Assembly: GCF_004923315.1 (NCBI RefSeq)
Contig: NZ_CP039650.1
Coordinates: forward strand, 682,001 to 746,000
Length of the DNA stretch: 64,000 nucleotides
Source: Azospirillum sp. TSA2s
GTDB lineage: Bacteria > Pseudomonadota > Alphaproteobacteria > Azospirillales > Azospirillaceae
Reading direction: 5' to 3'
This document shows positions 20,032 through 31,379 of this stretch, one piece after another. Every line of letters starts with the position of its first letter. The stretch's first letter is position 1. The notes beneath the pieces are model-generated. The model saw only the letters and a list, made by a program, of their open reading frames with translations, was not told the origin of the DNA and made no database searches. Made by a program: the position numbers and the translations under genes.

Positions 20032-20571
20032 ATGACGTCGGAGATGCTGCTGGCGCTGTTCTGCATCGGCGCCACCCTGCTGTTCCTGGGCATCCGCCGT
20101 GCCTTGATCCTGCGGACCGACCGCCAGATCCGCCGCTGCGGCGCCACCCTGGCCGCCGAACGCGATGCATTGGAAGGCCAGGCCAACGAGCTTGAGGCCA
20201 TGCAGGCCGAGATCGGGGCGATAAAGGCGAAGCTGGTCGAGCTGTCGACCGAAAAACTGATCCTCAACCGCCGCGGCGGCAAGCGCGCCGCCACCACGCG
20301 CCGCTTCATCCACGAGATCGGCCGGCCGGAAGCGGGACGCAACCGCTTCGTCTTCCGCCTGGCGATGGCGCCCGGCTTCACCGCACGCCCCGATGCCAAG
20401 GCGGTGGTCCATCCCGCCATCTGGCGCTTCGAGAACGAGGCGCAGGTTTGGGCCGGCGATTTCGCCGCCGCCCAGATGCTGACCCGAAACATCTTCCATG
20501 ACGGGGTGGGCGTGACCGTTTCCAGCGAGGGTGCGGACGAAGAGGCTGCGGCCGGAGCCGTCGCGCCATGA
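20032..20571 (+). CDS. membrane-anchored coiled-coil protein of unknown function
   Basis: 179 residues, ATG 20032 with GGAG upstream. One N-terminal membrane helix (MLLALFCIGATLLFLGI) is followed by a predicted coiled coil (about 30-85, rich in E/K/L: ALEGQANELEAMQAEIGAIK) and a compact C-terminal region (FIHEIGRPEAGRNRFVF..IWRFENEAQVWA). No known domain recognised. It overlaps the next gene by 4 bases (ATGA), and that gene encodes a protein of the same architecture, so the two probably form a membrane complex. No homologue named. Confidence 0.8.
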   Translation: MTSEMLLALFCIGATLLFLGIRRALILRTDRQIRRCGATLAAERDALEGQANELEAMQAEIGAIKAKLVELSTEKLILNRRGGKRAATTRRFIHEIGRPEAGRNRFVFRLAMAPGFTARPDAKAVVHPAIWRFENEAQVWAGDFAAAQMLTRNIFHDGVGVTVSSEGADEEAAAGAVAP

Positions 20572-21062
20572 CCATCGTCTGGCTGCTGGGGGCGGTCACC
20601 AGTCTTGGCGTCGGCATGCTGGGGGAGCGGATCCTTGGCATCCGCGCCCGCCGCCAGTCGGAGAAACTTGCCGCCCTGAAGGAACGGCTGGACGTCTACG
20701 TCAATTACGCCAAGCTCGCCGCCGTCCGCCGGGTGGAGGCGGAGGAAACGCTGGCCGGCCTGCGTCGCGAGGTGGCGGAGGTCGAGGGCGAGATCCTGTC
20801 CCTGCAGTCCGCCGTGACCGACGATGCCGCCCTGGCGCCGATGGAGTTCCACTGCGTCGACCGCGTCGCCCGCTCCGGCGGTCCGCTGTGGTATGTCGCG
20901 GTGGAAGCGCTCGACGCCACCGCCCCTTGGACGGGCGTGCGAACCTATGCCGTCGCCGCCGAGAGCGCGGAGGACGCACGGAAACGGATCGCTGAACGCC
21001 ACCCCTCGCCCACCTCCTTCGCCATCTCCCCCGCCGCCCCGCTGGTGCTGCCGGAGGGCTGA
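20568..21062 (+). CDS. second membrane-anchored coiled-coil protein of unknown function
   Basis: 164 residues, start overlapping the previous stop. The N-terminal membrane helix MTIVWLLGAVTSLGVGML is followed by a coiled coil (about 28-85, including RRVEAEETLAGLRREVAEVE) and a soluble C-terminal part (MEFHCVDRVARSGGPLWYVAVEAL). The layout mirrors its partner gene: helix, coiled coil, small globular end. Translational coupling suggests a heteromeric complex. I do not recognise the family. A palindromic repeat and the convergent acs gene follow. Confidence 0.8.
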   Translation: MTIVWLLGAVTSLGVGMLGERILGIRARRQSEKLAALKERLDVYVNYAKLAAVRRVEAEETLAGLRREVAEVEGEILSLQSAVTDDAALAPMEFHCVDRVARSGGPLWYVAVEALDATAPWTGVRTYAVAAESAEDARKRIAERHPSPTSFAISPAAPLVLPEG

Positions 21063-21097
21063 GGGGGTTCGCGGTTTGGGGAGTGTTCGGCTGACGA

Positions 21098-21208
21098 TGC
21101 CCCCACCCTAACCCTCCCCCGCTACGCAGGGGAGGGGACTCCGCCACTCTCCCGAACAAGCGCCTAACTCCCTCCCCCGCCCAGCGGGGGAGGGTCGGGG
21201 TGGGGGTC
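21098..21208. repeat. G/C palindromic intergenic repeat, copy 2
   Basis: Left arm begins CCCCCACCCTAACCCTCCCCC at 21100. The right arm is TCCCTCCCCCGCCCAGCGGG with a GGGTCGGGGTGGGGG end near 21207. The left hairpin loop differs (GCTACGCA) from the copy at 16207. It sits between a plus-strand gene end and the end of acs, a convergent position. Confidence 0.9.
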
Positions 21209-21222
21209 CAACTCCGCAATAG

Positions 21223-21250
21223 AAAAAGGGGCGCCCCACCAGAGCGCCCC
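21223..21250 (-). terminator. rho-independent terminator of acs
   Basis: On the minus strand GGGGCGC, a short loop and GCGCCCC are followed by TTTTT, 24 bases downstream of the acs stop. Stem of seven G/C pairs plus a T-run is the standard intrinsic terminator form. Confidence 0.8.
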
Positions 21251-21273
21251 CCTTCCCATCAACCTACCGCCGA

Positions 21274-23214
<1,941 letters not shown>

Positions 23215-23604
23215 GAGTGCGATTCCCCCGTGGTGCTTCCGAATTGGCCGGAAGATGTTGCAGGGCGGCGGGCCGCCGCCCGGAATTGAGCGGCATTATC
23301 CACACAAGTTGCGGGACGAACAAGCAAATCGGCCCTCGCAGGCCCCCCGACCAAAGGAGGATTGTGTCGCTGATTTTGCAGCGCGAGACTGTTTCTTCCT
23401 CAAGCATACCAAGGCACGCAGGTTTCGGCGCCGTTCGGGTCCGAATCATGGGCGACCGCGTGCCGCGACCATCCGCCGCGCCGCGGTGCAGCATGCGCCG
23501 TGTCGGCCCTGTAACGAACAGTCCCTTGCTTAACCCGACCTTAACCGACTGACAGCTATAGAGTTGCTGCATCACGGTAACGATCATCGGCGGCAAGGAT
23601 CGCA
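23215..23604. other. acs / small-gene divergent intergenic region
   Basis: 390 bases between the divergent acs and the 74-residue gene. The part next to acs is G/C-rich. The part before the small gene is less so (around 23520-23575: TTAACCCGACCTTAACCG and CTATAGAG) and may hold its promoter. Short frames on both strands here have no ribosome sites or recognisable products. No defined operator was identified. Confidence 0.5.
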
Positions 23605-23829
23605 ATGGCCAGCACCACCAACGCGGACGATCTTCCCGAAGCGGGCGACACCGCCGGCCGCCTGACCGGTCTGGCCGACCGCACCAGCCTGACGGCCATC
23701 GACGCCACGCTGCGCGCCCTGGGCGCGCCCCTCACCGCCACCTCCGCCGCCGGCATGGCCGACATCGCCCGGCGCATGCTGCAGGCGACCAACGACTTCC
23801 GCGCGGCGATGCAGGACGCGGCGGAGTAG
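23605..23829 (+). CDS. small hypothetical protein (74 residues)
   Basis: MASTTNADDLPEAGDTAGRL start, with AAGGA 7 bases before the ATG. The whole protein is Ala/Thr-rich and looks helical and soluble (SLTAIDATLRALGAPLTATS, then MADIARRMLQATNDFRAAMQ). No signal peptide, membrane segment or known motif. The good ribosome site and the less G/C-rich upstream sequence support it as a gene. The function is unknown. It is flanked downstream by a palindromic repeat and a convergent operon. Confidence 0.6.
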   Translation: MASTTNADDLPEAGDTAGRLTGLADRTSLTAIDATLRALGAPLTATSAAGMADIARRMLQATNDFRAAMQDAAE

Positions 23830-23866
23830 CAGTTGTTTCGATTGGGTGGGGAGCGTGTCGGCGTTT

Positions 23867-23971
23867 GCCCCCTCCCCGACCCTCCCCCGCTAAAGCGGGA
23901 GAGGGTACCTTCTGCGAAGCGGCGGTAGTCCCCTCCACCGCACAAAGGCGGGGGAGAGTTAGGGAGGGGGC
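23867..23971. repeat. G/C palindromic intergenic repeat, copy 3 (diverged)
   Basis: Left end GCCCCCTCCCCGACCCTCCC, right end AGAGTTAGGGAGGGGGC, with inner hairpins in between. The arms are less perfect than in the 16207 copy, having AAAGCGGGAGAGGG and ACAAAGGCGGGGGA variants. It lies between convergent genes. Confidence 0.85.
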
Positions 23972-23987
23972 ATGCGGCAGCACCCCC

Positions 23988-24407
23988 TCAAGCCGGCACT
24001 CCGACCCCCGCCAGATCGCACACGCGGGCCCATTCCTCCTCGCTGACCGGGCAGACCGACAGGCGGGACTGGCGGACCAGGGCCATCGACTGCAGCAGCG
24101 GGTCGGCCTTGATCTGCTTCAGCGTGACGGGCGTCTTCACCGGCATCACCGGGGCGACGTCGACCATGCCGAAGCGGCCGGACTCGTCGCTGGGGTCCGG
24201 GTAATAGGTGCGGACGATCTCGACGATGCCGACGATCTCCAGCCCTTCGTTGGAGTGATAGAAGAAGGCGCGGTCGCCCACCTCCATCGCCTTCAGATTG
24301 TTGGACGCCTGGTAATTGCGCACCCCGTCCCAATGGGTCCGGCCGTCGGCGACCATGCGGTCCCAGGAATATTTGAACGGCTCGGATTTCACCAGCCAGT
24401 AGGCCAT
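23988..24407 (-). CDS. EVE-domain protein
   Basis: 139 residues from ATG 24407 (MAYWLVKSEPFKYSWDRM). The EVE domain (PUA-like fold) is recognised by WLVKSEP, HWDGVRNYQASNNLKAMEVGDRAFFYHS, IVGIVEIVRTYYPDP and LQSMALVRQSRLSVCPVSEEEW. EVE proteins bind modified bases in nucleic acids; bacterial members occur as single-domain proteins and as parts of restriction systems. Last gene of a minus-strand series Nudix - exonuclease - YciI - EVE, 17 bases after YciI. The biological role here is unproven. Confidence 0.92.
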   Translation of the reverse strand: MAYWLVKSEPFKYSWDRMVADGRTHWDGVRNYQASNNLKAMEVGDRAFFYHSNEGLEIVGIVEIVRTYYPDPSDESGRFGMVDVAPVMPVKTPVTLKQIKADPLLQSMALVRQSRLSVCPVSEEEWARVCDLAGVGVPA

Positions 24408-24424
24408 CGCCGGCGCTCTCCCGC

Positions 24425-24709
24425 TCAGGCCTTGGGGTAGACGCGGCGCCAGGGCCGGATCGTCACGCTGTCGAACAGGCCGGCCTTGGCATAGGGGTCG
24501 CTGGCGGCGAAGGCTTGCGCGGCGGCGGCATCGGCACACTCGACGATCAGCAGGCTGCCGACCATGCCGCTCTGGTCGTCCGACAGCAGCGGGCCGGCGA
24601 CGAAGATGCGGTCGGCGTTGGCCTCCAGATAGGCCAGATGCTCGGCACGGTTGGCGGCGCGGATATCGGCGGCACCCGCCTTGTCGACGCAATGGAACAT
24701 GAACAGCAT
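24425..24709 (-). CDS. YciI-family protein
   Basis: 94 residues from ATG 24709, which has GGAG 9 bases upstream; the GTG at 24718 is too close to that site. The YCII fold is indicated by LFMFHCVDKAG, RAEHLAYLEANADRIFVAGP, GSLLIVECADAAAAQAFAAS and DPYAKAGLFDSVTIRPWRRV, with the conserved His and Asp of the family's putative active site. The reaction is unknown for this branch. It lies between the EVE gene and the exonuclease on the same strand. Confidence 0.88.
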   Translation of the reverse strand: MLFMFHCVDKAGAADIRAANRAEHLAYLEANADRIFVAGPLLSDDQSGMVGSLLIVECADAAAAQAFAASDPYAKAGLFDSVTIRPWRRVYPKA

Positions 24710-24789
24710 GCGGCTCACTCCTTCATACGGTGGAGCGGGAGCCTAGCGCAGGGAACGGCAGCGGGAAAGCGCCGGCTGATGCCGACCGT

Positions 24790-25419
24790 TCACACCACCA
24801 CGCGCGGACGCCGGGGCGGTGCCTTGCCGCCTTTGCAGGGGGAATAGCCGCCGGGGGCGATGCGGCCCGGATTGATCCCGGTGCGATGGATCTCGCCAAA
24901 ACCCCGCAGCCCCATCTCCGCCGCGGCAGCCAGCGCGATGCGACCACAGGCCTCGGCGTCGCTGCCGGCATGGTGGTGGTCCAGCGCGATCCCCAGGAAG
25001 TCGGCCAGATGGTTGAGCCGGTGCGCAGTCAGCGTCGGCCAGGCGCGCCGCGCCATCACGACGGTGCAGAGATAGTCGCAGGCCGGCCAGTCCAGACCAT
25101 AGTCGGTCAGGGTGTGGCGTAGCACGCTGATGTCGAAGGCGGCATTGTGGGCCAGGATCAGCCGGCCCTGCACCCGTTCGCGCAAGGTCGCCCACACCTC
25201 CGGGAATTCCGGGGCGTCGGCCACGTCCTCCTCCCGGATGCCGTGGATGGCGCTGTTGAAGGAGTTGAAGCGCATCTCGCGCGGGCGGATCAGATGCTCC
25301 TCCGTCCTGGTCACGCGGCCGTCCTCGATCCAGGCGACGCCGATGGAGCAGGCGCTGGTGCGGGTCTCGTTGGCGGTTTCAAAATCGATGGCGACGGCGT
25401 GGCCGGAAATGACGGTCAT
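24790..25419 (-). CDS. DnaQ-like DEDDh 3'-5' exonuclease
   Basis: 209 residues. Exo I is AIDFETANETRTSACSIG (Asp and Glu metal ligands), Exo II is LILAHNAAFDISVLRHTL (Asp), and Exo III is LGIALDHHHAGSDAEACGRIAL (His and Asp), which gives the DEDDh class. The domain covers residues 1-175. The C-terminus is a basic tail (PCKGGKAPPRRPRVVV) likely to contact nucleic acid. It is similar to stand-alone epsilon-like exonucleases and not to the polymerase subunit itself. 22 bases downstream of the Nudix gene on the same strand. Confidence 0.9.
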   Translation of the reverse strand: MTVISGHAVAIDFETANETRTSACSIGVAWIEDGRVTRTEEHLIRPREMRFNSFNSAIHGIREEDVADAPEFPEVWATLRERVQGRLILAHNAAFDISVLRHTLTDYGLDWPACDYLCTVVMARRAWPTLTAHRLNHLADFLGIALDHHHAGSDAEACGRIALAAAAEMGLRGFGEIHRTGINPGRIAPGGYSPCKGGKAPPRRPRVVV

Positions 25420-25441
25420 TGAGATCCGATAAGCAAGCAGG

Positions 25442-26044
25442 TCACAGGCGCAGAATGCTTGCGAGATCCTCGGGCAGCCCGTCTTCCGCCGCCAGGACCC
25501 GCAGCTTCAGCAGGCTGGCGACCGCCATGGCGTCGGTGATGGCGCCGTCCAGCACCATGTCGATCACCTCGGCGAAAGGCAGGCGGCGCACCGCCAGAAC
25601 CTCGGTCTCGTCGGGAGCGGACTCGCCCTGCTCCAGGCCCCAGGCGACGAAAGTATAAGCCACCTCGTCGGTGATGCAGTTGGACAGGTGCAGCTTCATC
25701 AACGGCATCCAGCGCCGCGCCGTCAGGCCGGTCTCCTCGCGCAGTTCGCGCGCCGCGGATTCCTGCGGCTCCAACCCCTTGCGCCCGCCGCCCTCGGGGA
25801 TTTCCCAGCTGTATTGCTTCAACGGGAAGCGGTACTGGCCGACCAGCGTCACCGTCCCGTCGTCATGGATCGGCACGACGCCGGTGGCGATGCTGCGGGG
25901 ATGGACGACGCCGTAGATTCCCGGGGCGCCCTTCGGGGTCAGAACCTTGTGTTCGACCACCTCCATCCAGGCGTTTTCGTATTTCGTCGTGCTGGTCAGC
26001 ACGGTCCAGGGATTGCCGGTGGACTCACCGGATTCGATCGGCAC
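25442..26044 (-). CDS. Nudix hydrolase, ADP-ribose pyrophosphatase-like
   Basis: 200 residues from GTG 26044 with a GGAGGGGG site about 8 bases upstream. The Nudix box GGRKGLEPQESAARELREET (followed by GL) is intact. The N-terminal VHPRSIATGVVPIHDDGTVT and VGQYRFPLKQYSWEIPEGG resemble NudF-type enzymes that hydrolyse ADP-ribose and related nucleotide sugars. First gene of the series Nudix, exonuclease, YciI, EVE; all deal with nucleotides or nucleic acids. The substrate is not certain. Confidence 0.9.
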   Translation of the reverse strand: MPIESGESTGNPWTVLTSTTKYENAWMEVVEHKVLTPKGAPGIYGVVHPRSIATGVVPIHDDGTVTLVGQYRFPLKQYSWEIPEGGGRKGLEPQESAARELREETGLTARRWMPLMKLHLSNCITDEVAYTFVAWGLEQGESAPDETEVLAVRRLPFAEVIDMVLDGAITDAMAVASLLKLRVLAAEDGLPEDLASILRL

Positions 26045-26192
26045 GCGAAGCCCCCTCCGTCGGTTGCGGCCGGAGTATAGTGAGACAGCCCCTCTGCCGC
26101 AATGCCCGCACACAGCAGGCCTACAGACAAAAACCGATAAAATTTTCCAACAATTGAGGAAAACGAAGTCGAAATCGTTAAATAATGGTTTC

Positions 26193-26221
26193 TTGACAGA
26201 CAAATGCGTCGCACCTACTTC
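26193..26221 (+). promoter_or_regulatory. candidate sigma-70 promoter of the methyltransferase gene
   Basis: A perfect -35 hexamer TTGACA (26193-26198) is followed after 17 bases by TACTTC, a weak -10. It lies within an A/T-rich stretch (26140-26230) that stands out in this GC-rich window, about 85 bases before the GTG at 26305. Confidence 0.45.
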
Positions 26222-26304
26222 TAAATCACAGCGTCGAATGCCTATGTCACACCCCACAAGGGTTGGATTGATGTTCCGCCCAACGACCTGGAAAGGGCAG
26301 ATGC

Positions 26305-27345
26305 GTGGTTCCGCAGATCAGTCCGCAGGATTTGGAGCGGTGGCGTAACCCCGACTGGCGCATCCGTTTGGCCGCCTGGTGGGAGGGTTATGACCTGTCC
26401 CGGCTGCCCCGCGTTTCGCACCGGGCTGACCTGTATAACTTGGCGGAGCGGCGCCATCCCGGACCAGTGGAGGCGGTCGGCAGCGCCACCCTGCCTGCGG
26501 CATCGTCCGGCACGGCGGCAGTCGACGGCAATCCGGAGCTGGACCGGCTGGCGCTGATGCAGCTCGACCGTCACGGCGAACCCGTCTGGTCGCCGGCGCG
26601 CAGCGAGGGGGCGCAGCTTCTGTGGGGCCAGGACATGACCGGGCCGGAAGAGGCGGCGTGGATGGTCGACTCCGTCCGCTCCTTCGGGCTCAACCCTGCC
26701 AAGAGCGTGCTGGACCTGTCGGCCGGCCTCGGCGGCACCGCCCGCGCGCTGGTTGAGAGTTGCGACACCTGGGTAACCGGGCTGGAGCCGTCGCCGCTGC
26801 TGGCGAAGCTGGCGATGGACCGGTCGAAGGCGCTGGGCCTGTCGAAGAAGGCGCCGGTCGCCCAGTACGACCCGGAACATTTCAACCAGGCCGGCAGCTT
26901 CGACCTCGTGATGGCCGACCGCATCGTCCACCGGCTGCGCGACAAGGAGCTGTTCCTCGACCGCGTCGGCGACTGCGTGAAGCCCAAGGGCGGCATCGCC
27001 CTGTTCGATTACGTCATCGACGGCACCCCCGGTTCCTGGGACGCCTGGAACGGCTGGCGGGAGGAGGAGCCGATGGAGGTCTATCCATGGACCGCCACCC
27101 GCATGGCCGACGAGCTGACCCAGCGCAACCTCGACCTCCGCATTTCGGAGGATCTGACCCAGCTGCACCGCCGCCACATCATCGACCGGGTGCGGACGCT
27201 GGCCGACACGCTGGCGAACGCCGTACCCCCGCCGGCACCGGTGCTGGCGGCGCTGAAGCGGGAGCTTGCACTGTGGTGGGCTCGGCTGCGCGTGCTGGGC
27301 AGCGGCCTGCGCTTCGTCCGCTATGTGGCGATGAAGCCGGCGTGA
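26305..27345 (+). CDS. SAM-dependent methyltransferase-like protein
   Basis: 346 residues, GTG start with AAAGGG upstream. Class I methyltransferase motif I is SVLDLSAGLGGTARALVES (about 134-152), followed by the acidic motif II WVTGLEPSPLLAKLAM and FDLVMADRIVHRLRD as motif IV. The N-terminal about 110 residues are variable and have no recognised domain. The C-terminus (LALWWARLRVLGSGLRFVRY) is aromatic and basic, possibly membrane-associating. The methyl acceptor is unknown. Convergent with lepB, with 13 bases between the stops. Confidence 0.8.
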   Translation: MVPQISPQDLERWRNPDWRIRLAAWWEGYDLSRLPRVSHRADLYNLAERRHPGPVEAVGSATLPAASSGTAAVDGNPELDRLALMQLDRHGEPVWSPARSEGAQLLWGQDMTGPEEAAWMVDSVRSFGLNPAKSVLDLSAGLGGTARALVESCDTWVTGLEPSPLLAKLAMDRSKALGLSKKAPVAQYDPEHFNQAGSFDLVMADRIVHRLRDKELFLDRVGDCVKPKGGIALFDYVIDGTPGSWDAWNGWREEEPMEVYPWTATRMADELTQRNLDLRISEDLTQLHRRHIIDRVRTLADTLANAVPPPAPVLAALKRELALWWARLRVLGSGLRFVRYVAMKPA

Positions 27346-27358
27346 TAGGCTGCGACGG

Positions 27359-28096
27359 TCATCGGATTAGCCCGATGCGATCGAGCCGCAGGGCGGCCGG
27401 CCAGCGGGTCGGTTCGTCCAATGCCGAAGGATCGACGGAAAAATGCCGCAGATCGGCCCGTCCGACGAGGTTTTCGGCGGGGACGAAGCCGACGCCGCCG
27501 GCCGTCGCCGCCACCCGGCTGTCCAGCGAATTGCTGCGGTTGTCGCCCAGCATGAAATAATGACCGTCCGGCACCCGCAGCGGCGGCGTCTCGTCAAGAC
27601 CATCGCGCCCGGCCACATGCAGAACCCGGTGTGCCGGCCCGCCCGGCAGATGCTCCACGAATTGCGGGATGGTCCGGCGCCCGCCGTCGGCCGTCGTCTC
27701 GACGAAATCCTCCACCCGCTCCAGCGCCGCCGGCTGGCCGTTCACATACAGAACGCCGCCCCGCATCTGCACGAGGTCGCCCGGCAGCCCGACCAGCCGC
27801 TTCACATAGGTCTGCGCCGGGTCGCGCGGCAAACGGAACACCACGATGTCGCCGCGCTCCGGCGCATGGCCCAGCACCCGCCCGGCGATGGGAAGCGCAT
27901 CGAGCGGGAAGGAGTAGCGGCTGTATCCGTAGGGGAATTTGCTGGCGAACAGGAAGTCGCCGACCTCCAGCGTCGGCTCCATCGATCCCGACGGGACGTG
28001 GAAGGGCTGCGCCACCACCGAACGGGCGCCGAGGGCGACCAGTCCCGCGACCGCCACCGTGCGGATCGTATCCCAAAGACCACCCTTGCCCTGCAT
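27359..28096 (-). CDS. lepB: signal peptidase I
   Basis: 245 residues from ATG 28096 with GGGGAGG upstream. A single N-terminal membrane anchor (about 8-29) is followed by box B FHVPSGSMEPTLEVGD with nucleophile S38. Box D is TYVKRLVGLPGDLVQMRGG with the general-base Lys, and box E is GDNRSNSLDSR. It cleaves signal peptides of exported proteins at the outer face of the inner membrane. It is not in the usual lepA-lepB or rnc-era context, so it could be a second copy of the enzyme. Divergent from acnA. Confidence 0.94.
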   Translation of the reverse strand: MQGKGGLWDTIRTVAVAGLVALGARSVVAQPFHVPSGSMEPTLEVGDFLFASKFPYGYSRYSFPLDALPIAGRVLGHAPERGDIVVFRLPRDPAQTYVKRLVGLPGDLVQMRGGVLYVNGQPAALERVEDFVETTADGGRRTIPQFVEHLPGGPAHRVLHVAGRDGLDETPPLRVPDGHYFMLGDNRSNSLDSRVAATAGGVGFVPAENLVGRADLRHFSVDPSALDEPTRWPAALRLDRIGLIR

Positions 28097-28483
28097 CGCC
28101 TGCCTCCCCTGTCCGTACCGGCTCACGCGCAGCAGACTAGACCGGGAACGAAATCGCTGAAAGGCATATTCAATTCCGGATAGCCTAAAACTTTGTAATG
28201 TATAGACCACCGCGCGGTAACCGTTTCCAATACCGGAGCGCACGCCAAGTCTCGGCCCCTGGGCAGGACTGCCTCCTTTGTCTTGCGGCGGGGGTCATGT
28301 GGCGCGTTGATAGACCGGCCTTGCGCCCTACATCTTGGCTGTATGGCGCGTCCTGTCCGGCGGCCTTCCAGTCCATCCGACGAGAAGCATCTTCACAGGC
28401 ATCGTTCCCGGTGCCCGCCCGAACCAAAAGCCACGATCCGGACGGCCGGATCCAAAAGCCACAGAAGCCAAGGAGTCTTTCCC
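28097..28483. other. lepB / acnA divergent intergenic region
   Basis: 387 bases. An A/T-richer patch at about 28160-28205 (ATTCAATTCCGG, TAAAACTTTGTAATGTATAG) is the likely place for promoters of one or both genes. The remainder is ordinary GC-rich sequence, and I found no hairpin or riboswitch motif. The acnA ribosome site AGGAG is at its right end. Confidence 0.5.
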
Positions 28484-31171
<2,688 letters not shown>

Positions 31172-31193
31172 GGCTGCTGGCGTTCGGATGAGG

Positions 31194-31230
31194 AAAGGGC
31201 CGCCCCCGCCGGGGAGCGGCCCTTTCTTCT
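31194..31230 (+). terminator. rho-independent terminator of acnA
   Basis: AAAGGGCCGC (31194-31203) pairs with GCGGCCCTTT (31216-31225) over ten bases, with a 12-base loop and a T-rich tail TTTCTTCT. It begins 23 bases after the acnA stop. Confidence 0.9.
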
Positions 31231-31258
31231 GTGGGAGGTGCGGAGGTTGCATTACGCC

Positions 31259-31361
31259 TTGCCCCCTCCCCAACCCTCCCCCGCTGGGCGGGGGAGGGAG
31301 CAAGTTGTCCCTCCCTTGCGAAGCGGGGGAGGGAGGGACCCGCGAAGCGGGAGGGTGGGGG
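31259..31361. repeat. G/C palindromic intergenic repeat, copy 4
   Basis: The left end TTGCCCCCTCCCCAACCCTC and the hairpin CCTCCCCCGCTGGGCGGGGG match the 16207 copy. The right half is diverged, with CTTGCGAAGCGGGGGAGGGA and a truncated GGGAGGGTGGGGG end. It is placed between convergent genes, directly after the acnA terminator. Confidence 0.88.
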
Positions 31362-31379
31362 CAACCGTAACAGCCCCCC

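Noticed and set aside
28283..28483. Longer N-terminus of aconitase
   Set aside because: The extra 67 residues are Arg/Ser/Pro-rich and lack family similarity, whereas GTG 28484 has an AGGAG site at the right distance.
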